A stretch of 64,000 nt of DNA, taken from contig OW203724.1 of NCBI GenBank assembly GCA_934045075.1, forward strand, positions 1,108,501-1,172,500, given 5' to 3'. A program made the translations under genes and the position numbers. Position 1 is the stretch's first letter; every line of letters begins with the position of its first letter. Shown here piece by piece: positions 10,615-19,544 of the stretch. The notes beneath the pieces were generated by a model that had not been told where the DNA came from, searched no databases, and saw nothing but the letters and a program-made list of their open reading frames with translations. Origin of the DNA: Yponomeuta sedellus. Taxonomy: Eukaryota; Arthropoda; Insecta; Lepidoptera; Yponomeutidae.

Positions 10615-10740
10615 GAATCTGAAGAGCGTAAGCGCTTGGAATTGCCAGTCCGCAGTGGGCACGCGTAGTAATTAATCCCATACTTTCTCTCTCTCTCTCT
10701 CTCTGTGAGAAGGCTCTGCAGTATAGACTACATAGAAAAG
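10615..10740 (+). mobile_element. SINE family B, 3' half, with (CT)n
   Basis: AGCGCTTGGAATTGCCAGTC-like 3' body, then a CT microsatellite at about 10685-10704 within TCTCTCTGTGAGAAGGC. Similar to 30590-30660. Confidence 0.5.
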
Positions 10741-10763
10741 TTAATATGGACTTACTCGTAAGA

Positions 10764-11035
10764 GCGGTGGTAGCGGAGAGGTGTAGAACGCCGGCTTCTC
10801 AATCGGGAGGTCGTGGGTTCGAACCCCGGCATGTACCAATGACTTTGTTTTCTAAATTATGTACATTTGTGAAATTATAGTAGCAATACTACTCGCTGAC
10901 GGTGAAGGAAAACATCGTAAGGAAACCCTAGTGTCTGGGGTGTTAGCGTACCTCAGCGTTTGCTACGTACAATGGCCCAACTATGAGGCTAAGTGCGGAA
11001 ATCTCAGGTCTAACTAACTAAGTAACTAACTTACT
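10764..11035 (+). mobile_element. tRNA-headed SINE (family B), full copy
   Basis: The head at 10764-10838 contains box A GTGGTAGCGGAGAGGTGTAG and box B GTGGGTTCGAACCCCGGC. The body runs through AATGACTTTGTTTTCTAA and GGTGAAGGAAAACATCGTAA to GGTCTAACTAACTA. It is the reference copy for the family, found at least ten times in the window in both orientations. Confidence 0.8.
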
Positions 11036-11057
11036 CGTAAGGACTCTTACTCGTAAG

Positions 11058-11066
11058 TTAGTTATA
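11058..11066. repeat. Target-site duplication, left (TTAGTTATA)
   Basis: A 9-bp direct repeat of 11204-11212 bracketing the foldback SINE. Confidence 0.7.
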
Positions 11067-11203
11067 ATATTATTATTATTTTTTTAATGCACTAACCCGT
11101 GCTAAGGACAATTTAAAAAACCTATTTAGAGGCTAAAAATTACGGATAGCCAGAGGTCGCGGGTTCGAATCCCGGCATGGGTGGAATTAGCCTCTATAGG
11201 TTT
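11067..11203 (-). mobile_element. Foldback tRNA-like SINE, short copy
   Basis: Antisense tail and 3' region (TTTTTAATGCACTAACCCGT, then AAACCTATTTAGAGGCTAAA) are joined directly to a sense tRNA 3' half (ACGGATAGCCAGAGGTCGCG) ending at TCTATAGGTTT. A 9-bp target duplication flanks it. Same architecture as 5599-6354, reduced to 137 bp. Confidence 0.8.
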
Positions 11204-11225
11204 TTAGTTATATTGGCCTTTTTTG

Positions 11226-11350
11226 CATCTACTTAATGAGATGATTTATACAGCGTCCAGTGGTATCTTCACTCACACTAGATGGGTGAAGGGACCACTC
11301 CGACGCTGTAGTGCCTGGGACATGGTGCTTATAGATGGTGTAGGCTTTAG
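11226..11350 (+). repeat. Repeat family D fragment
   Basis: AATGAGATGATTTATACAGC and CCAGTGGTATCTTCACTCAC, shared with 18745-18916, 28880-29050 and 58735-58800. Probably part of a LINE 3' region; class unknown. Confidence 0.55.
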
Positions 11351-11454
11351 TTATAATATATTTCATATTATCATGTAGACCTAATCATGACGTCATCTTC
11401 TTTCTTCTGAACTAGATGATTGATGTAGTGGGACTAGAGGTTTTGATTTTGTAC

Positions 11455-11632
11455 TAGCTGACCCAAAGAACTTCGTACCGCCTAACAGGCGATTTTTTTT
11501 TATTTTTCTCTCCGTAAGAACCACCCTCGTAATTCAAGGAATATTCTAAAAAAAGAATCCGCGAAATCGGTTTAGCGCTGCTCTCGAGATTTGCGCTTAA
11601 CAACACATTCAGCGATTCATTTTTATATTATA
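11455..11632 (+). mobile_element. Retroposon 3' end (ACTAGCTGACCCA-type)
   Basis: Starts at ACTAGCTGACCCAAAGAACT and ends ATTCATTTTTATATTATA. It looks like the dispersed retroposon termini of many insect genomes, but only one copy of this subtype is seen here. Confidence 0.5.
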
Positions 11633-12019
11633 AATCAGGCTGTATATGAGTGTCCTAAGCAAGAGGTTAAAAAAAGCACTAGCACACCCGGGTGCATAAA
11701 GTACTCACCACCGTGCCCTGCTGGTATACCTCGAGTCATGTTTTCTATGCATGAATTATAACGCGTTACTTTGTTAGGTACAGAGGCTGTGTGGACACAG
11801 CAAAATGCAGCACAGCAGACAATATCAGCCTCAGCGGCGGCGGATATGGTGTATGTTGGACAAGTACATTCTATATGAAAAATATACAAGAAGAATAAGA
11901 AGTGATTTTTAAAATCATTTGATATTTTGTATCAATCACTTTCATCATCTATATGCCAAGCGATAAATTTGTTATATTGGATTTATTAGGAGTCGCAATG
12001 ACTTATGAACATTGATGAA

Positions 12020-12110
12020 GCGAAGGTGATAGTGGCAAGTGGCAGTCCTGGTCTCTGCCTACCCCGCTGGGATACAGGCGTGGGGTTATGTATTAGGAGT
12101 AGGAGGATTT
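12020..12110 (+). repeat. Repeat family E fragment
   Basis: GTGGCAAGTGGCAGTCCTGG and TGGGATACAGGCGTGGGGTT are the reverse complement of the unit at 21960-22030. Confidence 0.5.
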
Positions 12111-12374
12111 AATATAATTTTGAAGTGCTGCGATGCTAGTACATTAATTTTAATGACCTGAGCGTTATTCGACACTATTAGATCAAAATTAAACATCGAA
12201 AAACCGCACAGCAGCACACAGTGAAAAAAACTCTTGAAATACTTCAATCGGAGTAATTCTTATACCTTAACTTTTATTTTATGACTTTTACTGAAAATCT
12301 TACCCGTTTATAGAGTACTATCATGTTATTTTTAGTATCAATCCGTAAAATTGTCATATGGCCTTTTTCGGCAG

Positions 12375-12466
12375 GCAACGGCGACGCGACCGAGGTGGAT
12401 GTGCGGCTGAGCGCGCCAAGCTGGGTGCCTCGCGGAGGATCCGCCACACTGCGTTGCCTCCATCAG
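12375..12466 (+). CDS. Beat-like exon a (start of Ig1)
   Basis: Acceptor TTTTTCGGCAG precedes 12375 and donor TCAG/GTAAGT follows 12466. The exon enters in phase 1 and leaves in phase 0. It encodes NGDATEVDVRLSAPSWVPRG and GSATLRCLHQ, the A-B strands of the first Ig domain with its B-strand cysteine. Reading the frame upstream of the acceptor gives a hydrophobic run starting at 12323 (MLFLVSIRKIV), but this is interrupted by the acceptor and has no signal-cleavage character, so I treat 12375 as a splice boundary. The last 27 bases of the exon are part of a tandem repeat that runs into the intron. Confidence 0.8.
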
Positions 12467-12935
12467 GTAAGTAGCGGCACTCCGCCACACTGCGTTGCCT
12501 CCATCAGGTAAGTAGCGGCACTCCGCCACATTGCGATACCTCCATCAGGTAAGTAGCGGCACTCCGCCACACTGCGTTGCCTCCATCAGGTAAGTAGCGG
12601 CACTCCGCCACACTGCGTTGCCTCCATCAGGTAAGTAGCGGCACTCCGCCACACTGCGTTGCCTCCATCAGGTAAGTAGCGGCACTCCGCCACATTGCGA
12701 TACCTCCATCAGGTAAGTAGCGGCACTCCGCCACACTGCGTTGCCTCCATCAGGTAAGTAGCGGCACTCCGCCACACTGCGTTGCCTCCATCAGGTAAGT
12801 AGCGGCACTCCGCCACACTGCGTTGCCTCCATCAGGTAAGTAGCGGCACTCCGCCACACTGCGTTGCCTCCATCAGGTAAGTAGCGGCACTCCGCCACAT
12901 TTCGTTACCTCCATCAGGTAGGTAAGTAGCGGCGT
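12440..12935 (+). repeat. 41-bp minisatellite, 12 copies, each with a 5' splice site
   Basis: Units start at 12440 and every 41 bp to 12891. Each reads as the exon end (CCGCCACACTGCGTTGCC, then TCCATCAG) followed by the donor GTAAGTAGCGGCAC. Copies 3 and 7 share the same variant (CATTGCGATACC). Copy 12 is diverged (CATTTCGTTACC, and GGTAGGTAAGT). Only the first donor keeps the Ig frame: use of any later donor brings in TAA at 12509-12511 after VSSGTPPHCVASIR. Confidence 0.95.
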
Positions 12936-13076
12936 TCTGCTTCACACTTCATTACTCTGCTTTTATTTATTTTTGATTTATTTAGTTTTAGGAAAGCCAT
13001 TGACATTATATAACTTAATACTTTTTAAAAATATGAAACAGAAAGTCATTAACAGGCTTCCACGGATAACTACAAA

Positions 13077-13390
13077 ATGTTAAATTCAATTCAATTCAAA
13101 TTCAAATTCAAATTCAAATTCAAATAATTTTATTTCAACGTAAAGAATTTACATTCTATTTGCTGAATGTCAATGTACAATGTAAAGTGTAAGCCGCCGC
13201 CTTCGGGCCGTATTGTAGTGGAGAAAAAGGCAGCGGAAAAAAAAACTCCACTCTGACCATCTTTTCTCAAATCATCTTAAAACCAAATACATCAGTTGCC
13301 ATATGTAAACCTAATAAGATTTCATGACTGCCATTAACAATCCCAAATGCCAAAGCATTAGTCACAATCTCACAATAATAGGGGAAAACA
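13077..13390 (-). mobile_element. Family G retroposon with (TTTGAA)n tail, reverse
   Basis: Plus-strand start is a tail of AATTCAAATTCAAATTC repeats (13080-13122). The body includes TATTTGCTGAATGTCAATGT and TTCGGGCCGTATTGTAGTGG. A close copy is at 17290-17540 and a split old copy at 5462-6880. The 5' end is undefined. Confidence 0.7.
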
Positions 13391-13668
13391 TAAGTGCTGC
13401 GGCCAGACACACGAACAGCACTCGTTCACGAGCATAACGCAGTGCTCAGCCATCATCAGTCTCAACCATTTTGGAGGGAGATAGATGACCCGAACACCAC
13501 GCTACCATTCGAATGACCTTTAGCAAACTTGCAGTTAAGTTTTTGTCAGTTATATAAGGTATCATATAGTTATTAATATGCAATCACGTCGTCTGTACAC
13601 ACTTGTATTATAAAATATATGTTATACTTAGTTATACTTAACAATAAAATCGCGGTGGAATTGGTTTA
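13391..13668. other. Unannotated intronic stretch
   Basis: No gene or repeat recognised. It may include the 3' UTR of the minus-strand LINE remnant that follows. Confidence 0.4.
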
Positions 13669-13941
13669 CTACCACGGATTAGGATCGTTTATATAGTCGT
13701 CTATTCTATAATATGCCTTTTTACATAGCGAATTTTTAATGAAAGTTTTAAATTTATTTTCAGACAAGCATAGAACACGTTCTGGAATTTTGTTGTAAAA
13801 ACGAACGCAGTAACCTACAAATGATGTGCCTACCTTGGCTAATCGGGATTTAGTACAAGCAACCTTGTTTCTATTCCTTGTGTTTACGTTATGAACGTCC
13901 CTATTTAATTTAAACATTGTTATATTTTTTCGGACATACAT
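13669..13941 (-). pseudogene. LINE ORF2 C-terminus (CR1/jockey-like)
   Basis: Ninety residues on the minus strand: DVHNVNTRNRNK, ARLAKVGTSF-type segment (SRLAKVGTSFVGYCVRFYNK), IPERV, then KKAYYRIDDYINDPNPW and a stop at 13669. This is the conserved C-terminal tail of CR1/jockey-type ORF2 (compare LLSIFKKKLKNLL...YYTINEFL in the intact element at 53420-56302). Upstream polymerase sequence is absent, so the copy is 5'-truncated. Confidence 0.7.
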
Positions 13942-14137
13942 TATATTATCGAATATATATTGGCAAGCCAGTGTAAGAATGCCTAGTTAAAACTAGTAAT
14001 TAAGAAAAACTTACGATTAACTACGATTAAGTCACCGCAAAAAACGAGTGTCAGTGAAAAATAAATTAAGATGTAAGCATTTCCGAAGGAAATATATGTA
14101 GCTATGATTTTACTTAAATAATGTGAAGAGAGCGTAT

Positions 14138-14365
14138 TCACTGGCTCTTAAAAAAGTTCGCAGTTAGCCGTCGCCTAACTGCTGCAATACTGTCGCTATC
14201 AATATCAATGTCCGTTTCCGGGTCTCCAATTAATATATTAAAAGCAGAACAAGCTCGTAATAAGTACGTATTGCTTCGGTAATTTCTTGAAGCCTGCGGT
14301 ACTGAAAATATGCTTTTGCGCCTTAAGGATCTATTTGGTACGTGGAAATTAATTTTTGAAAGCAA
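14138..14365 (-). pseudogene. Second LINE ORF2 C-terminal fragment
   Basis: A minus-strand frame with FHVPNRSLRRKSIFSVP, NYRSNTYLLRACSAFN and IDSDSIAAVRRRL resembles another jockey-superfamily ORF2 terminus (arginine-rich loop, RACR.FN motif, short C-tail). It is different in sequence from 13669-13941, so it marks a second insertion. Confidence 0.55.
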
Positions 14366-15089
14366 CTCGGGGCAGTCGATGGATCCTTTTGTAATGGATC
14401 CTTTAGCAGGAATGTAAAATCAGAGATGTGGCGTCTCTCGACCAGGGGGAGAAGATGCATCGAGCGACAGGACGGTCGGTAATCTTGATGCCGCCTTAGG
14501 CGTCAATTTATAAATCTCACACTTTCTTATCTGTTAAGAAAGGAAACTAGACCATATTTCTGTCTCAAATCAAATCGTTTCATTCAAAATTAGGTACACA
14601 GAAACCGTGACTTAACGAACTTAAGACGTAAACTAATTGCCCATTTCCAAATCTAGATCATTTTTAAGAAAAAACAGTCATAAAAATTGAGTGTTTTCGG
14701 AGTCTTTTGATACTTAATTAATAGATTTAAATATTATTCTAAAAACATTGGTGGTATTGGATAACTATGTACTAAGAATACTTGGGTTCTCTTCATTTCA
14801 AGTAACTGAGTTACGCAAACCGTTTGTCTGTGTTGTCCATTTCACTGCAACGTCAGGAGACTCGTAGGTTAAACAACAACTTTAAGTCACTACGCCAAAG
14901 GGAAATCTCCGGCAAAGGCACCTGGAGACTGGTTGAGCCCAATTAAACGTTTGATCGTTGAAACAGCGACAGCTCCAGAATGTCACATAACGTACAGAGT
15001 AAAGGATAAGTCAAATAATCATTTTACTTTGTGTAAAAGTAATCGTACTTAGTATTTGTTTCAATTTATTTGTTTATTTTAATACACAT
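14366..15089. other. Unannotated intronic stretch
   Basis: No coding or repeat signal I can support. Confidence 0.5.
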
Positions 15090-15448
15090 GTTGATATTAA
15101 CGCTTTGTATGTCCCCATTGCTACAGTACAAGTTTCTTGGTGCATCGCAGGCAGGTTAGGCCGTACTCTACCACCTAGACTAAGTCCAGGTTGGTGGAGG
15201 ATTGTAAGACTGTGGCAGGTCGTACTGTTAGAAGTTATCAAGCCGCCTATGAGGCCTCTGACGTGACTTAACGACTGCCATTACATCACAGCTGACACCG
15301 ACGACTTAGCGAGCCTTGCGAAGCACGGAAGCGCTCGGAAAACATGCCACTAGCAGTAGTCACGGGATGGTCACCCATCCAGTAACTGACTGCGCCTGTT
15401 GTTGCTTACTAAAGTGAATCATTCACTCGGTTCCGCTAGGCCACAATC
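15090..15448 (-). mobile_element. 5S-rRNA-like SINE (family C), near full length
   Basis: On the minus strand the 5' part carries AGTAAGCAACAACAGGCG, then TACTGGATGGGTGACCATCC, the order and spacing of 5S rRNA box A, intermediate element and box C. The body includes CTAGTGGCATGTTTTCCGAG, TCAGAGGCCTCATAGGCGGC and a 3' end with ATGGGGACATACAAAGCG. The 5S origin is inference from the promoter-like core. Other copies: 37595-37940, 40815-41150, 44150-44440. Confidence 0.6.
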
Positions 15449-15744
15449 GTCTCAATTAAGTATAATTATTACTAATGATACTTAATTGCACACAAACATT
15501 ACACAGGACATTACAAAAGAAATAACATGTACAAAGGCAAGCTTATCTCTGCAAGAGATTTCTTCCAGCAAACCTTTATTGTAGTAAACAAAATATTATA
15601 CTAAAAGAACGCTATGGAACTATGGCATATAATATTAATCTAATGTTGCCAAGATTAAGAGTGGCAGAGATTAATACACCCTTTATGGGCATTGTATCCG
15701 TGTCTACAATAACATCCCTGAAAATATAATAAGCTTGCCAGAAA

Positions 15745-16030
15745 CGCAGTGCAAAAACTGTGTAAAGCACACTTTGAGCCAAAAAGGCTACTGAAACATT
15801 CCAGATTATTTAAATGACAAAGATGTTAAATTTGGAATTAATGCCAATTCAATGCATTTGCACCTGGTTTTAGAATAATTTGTAAACTCTGCTAATGAAG
15901 TATACTGAAAAGACTATGTTTGGAGATTTTTTTTTGTGCATTTTTTCTCCAAGGTGATCTAGATTCTGAAATGGACACCCAGATTTACTTGTAACGTTCA
16001 ATAACTCACGGTTTCTGTGTAATAATAATT
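15745..16030 (+). pseudogene. LINE ORF2 C-terminus, decayed sister of 4875-5150
   Basis: Reads TLSQKGY, stop, NIPDYLNDKDVKFGIN in one frame. Shared 3' UTR (CATTTTTTCTCCAAGGTGAT, then TTGTAACGTTCA) aligns with 5075-5130. Confidence 0.55.
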
Positions 16031-16295
16031 GCGGAATAGCAGAACATTGCAGAGCGCGGAATAATAATTATTCCGATATTGATACATTTGGCGACAGTAA
16101 AAGTAAAGCGATAGCACTAAAAAGACGTTTCAAGTGAAAAAAATGGATGAAGCATTGGCTTCAAGACAGAGTCAATATACACACCTAAATATATTAATAC
16201 CAAGAAATGCATGTTTATGAAAATTATTTTCGCGTATCCTATGAGTGCTGACCAAAACTAACACGATAAACTTTCATATCGAGCAGAGATTAGCC
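16031..16295. other. Unannotated intronic stretch
   Basis: Includes a short local duplication of GCGGAATA[ATAATT]. No gene seen. Confidence 0.4.
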
Positions 16296-16655
16296 ACCCG
16301 TCTTTTATCGACGATAATTGATATAGGTATATCGTGGGATTACTGAATTTTCAGAAATCCAGCGATCCGTATCTCGGTCATTGATTCGCTATACTAGAAA
16401 TTCGATAAATATCGTAAAATGTTGGATTACAAAAATAACGTAATAAATATCGAGCGTGTAGCCTGCGCCATTGTTATCGACGACAATTGATATAGATCGT
16501 GGAATCACTGGATTTTTAGAACCCGATTACTATCGACGACGAATTGATATAAATAGTGGGATTACTGAATTTTCAGAAATCCAGCGATCCGTATCTCGGT
16601 CCGTGATCCGCTATTCTACACACTCGGTTTAATATCGTAATGCTGGATTAAATCT
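16296..16655. repeat. Internally repeated block (two to three diverged copies)
   Basis: TTACTGAATTTTCAGAAATC and CAGCGATCCGTATCTCGGTC occur at about 16339-16381 and again at 16561-16602, with a shorter ATCGACGACAATTGATATAG copy at 16477. Palindromic TATCGA and ATCGATA words are frequent. Confidence 0.7.
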
Positions 16656-17224
16656 GAAATAGAAAGTATATAAAATTTATCAAACTTAATTTACTAACTC
16701 TACCTTCTTTATTAACTCTACATCATTGGAATTTCCCTATTCGTACTCAATCATTATAAAACATTTTAAATTTAATAAAAGTGTCCGGCGTAACAACAAA
16801 CTAGTCTTACCAGAACCAATAATAGAAATGTACAAAACTAGCCTACTGCTAGCCTACTATAGATCTATCATAATCTTCAACAATATTCTAGATTCTTTGA
16901 AACAAATTGAAAAAGATACAGATGTAATAAGTATTTTTATTCATAAAGATGATACATTACACTTAGCATCAAGTTTCGCTCTAATTTAATACAAAAATAA
17001 TACATGTGAGTACACTAAGATTTAGAGCCTCTGCTTCCTAAAAGAGGGATGAGACCCTGTAGCTTAGGGCAGCTTATCCTCAGTTATATGTTACAACATA
17101 ATAAAATGTAAAAATGAGGTTATCTTTACTTTTAGTAGTGTAATCGTGTGTGCGTGTGTGAGTGTGCAATAGAAATATGTATTTGACACACATACATTAA
17201 CCTACAGTATTAAAAATCCAGACT
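16656..17224. other. Unannotated intronic stretch
   Basis: An 87-codon frame at 16726-16989 has no family motif. A TG-rich run lies at 17147-17166. Confidence 0.5.
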
Positions 17225-17288
17225 TGGCCCCCGTGGTGGAGTATGGCCTATACCTTCCTTAGGGAAGAGACCCGTGCCCCTTGGTGGG
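17225..17288 (+). mobile_element. 5S-like SINE (family C) 3' tip
   Basis: TTGGCCCCCGTGGTGGAGTA and AGACCCGTGCCCCTTGGTGG match the 3' end of 40815-41150. Confidence 0.55.
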
Positions 17289-17289
17289 G

Positions 17290-17540
17290 ACATAAATTCA
17301 AATGCAATTCAAATCAATTTATTTCAACGTAAAGAATTTACATTCTGTTTGGTGAATGTCAATGTACAATGTAAACCGCTGCCTTCGGGCCGTATTGTGG
17401 TGGAGAAAAAGGCAGCGGAAAAAAAAAACTCCACTCTGACCATTTTTTCTCAAATCATCTTAAACCAAATATATCAGTTGCCATACGTAAACCCAATAAG
17501 ATTTCATGATTGCCATTAACAACCCTAAATGCCAGAGCAT
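17290..17540 (-). mobile_element. Family G retroposon, reverse
   Basis: Near-identical to 13115-13385 (AACGTAAAGAATTTACATTC, then TCAGTTGCCATACG). The 3' tail is shorter (AATTCAAATGCAATTCAAAT). Confidence 0.75.
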
Positions 17541-17554
17541 AATGGGTTGTTGAT

Positions 17555-17566
17555 GATTAAAAAGCT
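17555..17566. repeat. Target-site duplication, left (GATTAAAAAGCT)
   Basis: Exact 12-bp direct repeat of 17738-17749. Confidence 0.85.
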
Positions 17567-17737
17567 TATACTATTTTCATTTTTAATGCACTAACCCGTG
17601 CTAAGGAACAAATTTAAAAACCTATTTAGAGGCTAAAAATTGCTCAATTGGCAGAGCGCTGGCACGGATAGCCAGAGGTTGCGGGTTCGAATCCCGGCAT
17701 GGGTGAAAAAATTTTTAGCCTCTAAATAGGTTTTTTA
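17567..17737 (-). mobile_element. Foldback tRNA-like SINE, short copy
   Basis: Antisense tail and 3' region (CATTTTTAATGCACTAACCC, CCTATTTAGAGGCTAAAAAT) are joined to a sense tRNA-like part starting at the D-arm (GCTCAATTGGCAGAGCGC) and ending TCTAAATAGGTTTTTTA. A 12-bp target duplication flanks it. The pairing anticodon stem (CTGGC/GCCAG around ACGGATA) is perfect in this copy. Confidence 0.85.
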
Positions 17738-17749
17738 GATTAAAAAGCT
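17738..17749. repeat. Target-site duplication, right
   Basis: Exact repeat of 17555-17566. Confidence 0.85.
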
Positions 17750-17885
17750 CCTCCGTTTCTATGTATGACAGTTTTTGGATCCATCCAAATAAAATGTACT
17801 TAATTTATCTGTAACATTTAATGTCCAGTTTATTTACTCCGTGGTCGTCAAACATAGAAAATAACTCCTTCAAAACTGTTTGCAG

Positions 17886-18005
17886 GTGCCTCCGCAGCTG
17901 CTGTACAAGGTGGAGTTCATGAGAACTGGCGCAAAGCTGCTGCAGTACGTGCGCGAGCGCACGCCGCCCTTCACCGCGTACAACTTCACGGGGGGGCATG
18001 TTAAT
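17886..18005 (+). CDS. Beat-like exon b (Ig1 C to D strands)
   Basis: A phase 0-0 exon of exactly 40 codons between TTTGCAG and GTGAGT. It encodes VPPQLLYKVEFMRTGAK, LLQYVRERTPPFTAYNF, then TGGHVN. The YVRERTPPF.. block matches the Beat hallmark of a YxPKxxPP-like turn after the C strand. The position normally held by the Ig core tryptophan is Phe (KVEF). The plus-strand frame is open and GC-rich, unlike flanking intron. An N-glycosylation site (NFTG) is present. Confidence 0.8.
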
Positions 18006-18084
18006 GTGAGTGGGAGTAACTAAAATGCGTTAAAAATGTACCCCCAACAGCGTTCTAAGCGTGAGATAGCGGACAGGTTAAACC

Positions 18085-18336
18085 TCTTCTTCTTCAGGCT
18101 TCATTAATCCACTGCTGGACATAGCCCTCCCCTAATGAGCGCAAGGTTGTGCCATCATTGGGGGGTAATGCCCATAATCCCTACGCTGGGCATGCGGGTT
18201 GGGGATCGCAGTTTGGTGGAATTGTACTGCAGGGAGCGCTGCTGCCCACCCCCCGGTTTGTATCCCTTAGTCGCCTTTTACGACACCCGCGGGAAGAATT
18301 TGGGTTGGTGCTATTCTCTAGGCCGACACCACACAG
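18085..18336 (-). mobile_element. LINE 3' end, reverse (copy of 8838-9101)
   Basis: AGCCCTCCCCTAATGAGCGC near the left and GCATGCGGGTTGGGGATCGC in the middle match 8880-9100. It begins 80 bp after the Beat exon b donor. Confidence 0.7.
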
Positions 18337-18384
18337 GTTAAACTGTCCCTTTGTAACCCGCTGCGCTGCTACTGTGTCTCACGT

Positions 18385-18468
18385 GCAATTAGGCAGGACT
18401 GATAACAATTTGTTACGTTACAGTACATACTACAACGTAACAAATTGTTATCAGTGCTGCCTAATTGC
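18385..18468. repeat. 35-bp hairpin with one mismatch
   Basis: Arms 18385-18419 and 18434-18468 (core GATAACAATTTGTTACGTT) with a 14-nt loop. 34 of 35 positions pair. Confidence 0.85.
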
Positions 18469-18744
18469 ATCTTTACTTACACAAAAATATACATGGCATG
18501 ACATAATATCAACCTTTTGTATATCACCACTGCTGGGCCATGGGTTCTCTTTCTCTTCCTGCTTCGCCCCACGTTGGGCGCCATAATAACACAACTATAA
18601 ATATAAAACTTTTCTAGATATTACAACTGGAACGACTTTAACTTTGTGCTTCATTTATAGTGTTTTATTTATGATAAAAACAGAAAACTGGATAAAAACG
18701 GAATTAGCAAGTAAAAATCTTTATAAAAAATTGGCCTTTTTGCA
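18469..18744. other. Intronic stretch, nothing firm
   Basis: A CCACTGCTGGGCCATGGGTT fragment at about 18526-18545 resembles repeat termini elsewhere in the window. Nothing else recognised. Confidence 0.4.
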
Positions 18745-18916
18745 TATACTTAATGAGATGATTTATACAGCGTCCAGTGGTATCTTCACATTAGATAGGT
18801 GGAGGGACCACTCCGACGCTGTAGTACCTGGGACATGGTTTTATAGATGGTGTAGGCTTGCCCAGCACCTATACCATCCTGACAGCTTAGTCGGCCTAGC
18901 CCACAAGAAAGACTAG
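18745..18916 (+). repeat. Repeat family D
   Basis: Longest copy with 28880-29050: AATGAGATGATTTATACAGC, GTGCCTGGGACATGG-like and CCTAGCCCACAAGAAAGACT. A reverse family B SINE follows immediately here and at 28880-29240, so the two travel or arose together. Confidence 0.6.
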
Positions 18917-19115
18917 TCAATACGTGCGGAGCCAACCAAGCCACGGGTTTCCTCACGATGTTTTCCTTCACCGTTAGCGTGTGGTATTGCGACTACAAAT
19001 TCGAAAAGGAACGTAACTTTAAAATTAAACAAAGTCGTTGGTACATGCCCGCTATCTGGATCGAACCTGGGGCTCTCGCTGCCAGTCCATGGTTCTACCC
19101 ACTGAGCTACCACAG
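18917..19115 (-). mobile_element. tRNA-headed SINE (family B), reverse
   Basis: TTCCTCACGATGTTTTCCTT and TTAGCGTGTGGTATTGCGAC are the reversed body. The reversed head at 19045-19115 includes GGATCGAACCTGGGGCTC and CCACTGAGCTACCACAGC. Confidence 0.75.
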
Positions 19116-19264
19116 CTCAGGTAAAAATCTAGTCAACATGTAAAGTAGTAGTGATGAAAATGAGGAAAATCTCGGGAAAGTGAGACATCGTTTTTTAATT
19201 TTTGAAAATGATAGATAGAATTAAAGAAAAATAAAAAAATGGTGTAAAGAGGTTTGCATTGTTA

Positions 19265-19435
19265 CAAGCTTAGGCCTTGCTAGACTACGAAGGCCAAGTC
19301 CGGGTTGGTGGAAGATTGTAAGGCAGTGGCAGGCTTTAATGTCAGAAGTAATCAAGTCGCCCGTAAAGCCTCTGACACGGTTTTACGACTGCCATTATAT
19401 GACAGCTGGCACCGATTCTTAGCATCGCTTGCGAA
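19265..19435 (-). mobile_element. 5S-like SINE (family C), truncated
   Basis: Carries GTCCGGGTTGGTGGAAGATT and GACTGCCATTATATGACAGC, but stops before the 5S-like core. Confidence 0.6.
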
Positions 19436-19544
19436 GCCGTTAAAAAGTAAACACTAAAATATACGTTTCACTATTATACAATGCACATACGAATGAAGAT
19501 GTCATATACTTACATTCATAATTATACCGGAAACAAAAATATAT

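Noticed and set aside
12338..12529. Minus-strand 63-residue frame over the minisatellite
   Set aside because: Created by the repeat itself (YLPDGGNAVWRS repeated); no gene context.
12440..12935. Minisatellite as a CRISPR or coding tandem-repeat domain
   Set aside because: No spacers between units, and 41 bp is out of frame with a stop in the second unit, so it is not a protein repeat.
13080..13122. CRISPR-like direct repeats (TTCAAATTCAAA)
   Set aside because: A simple hexanucleotide tail of a retroposon in a eukaryotic genome; no spacers.
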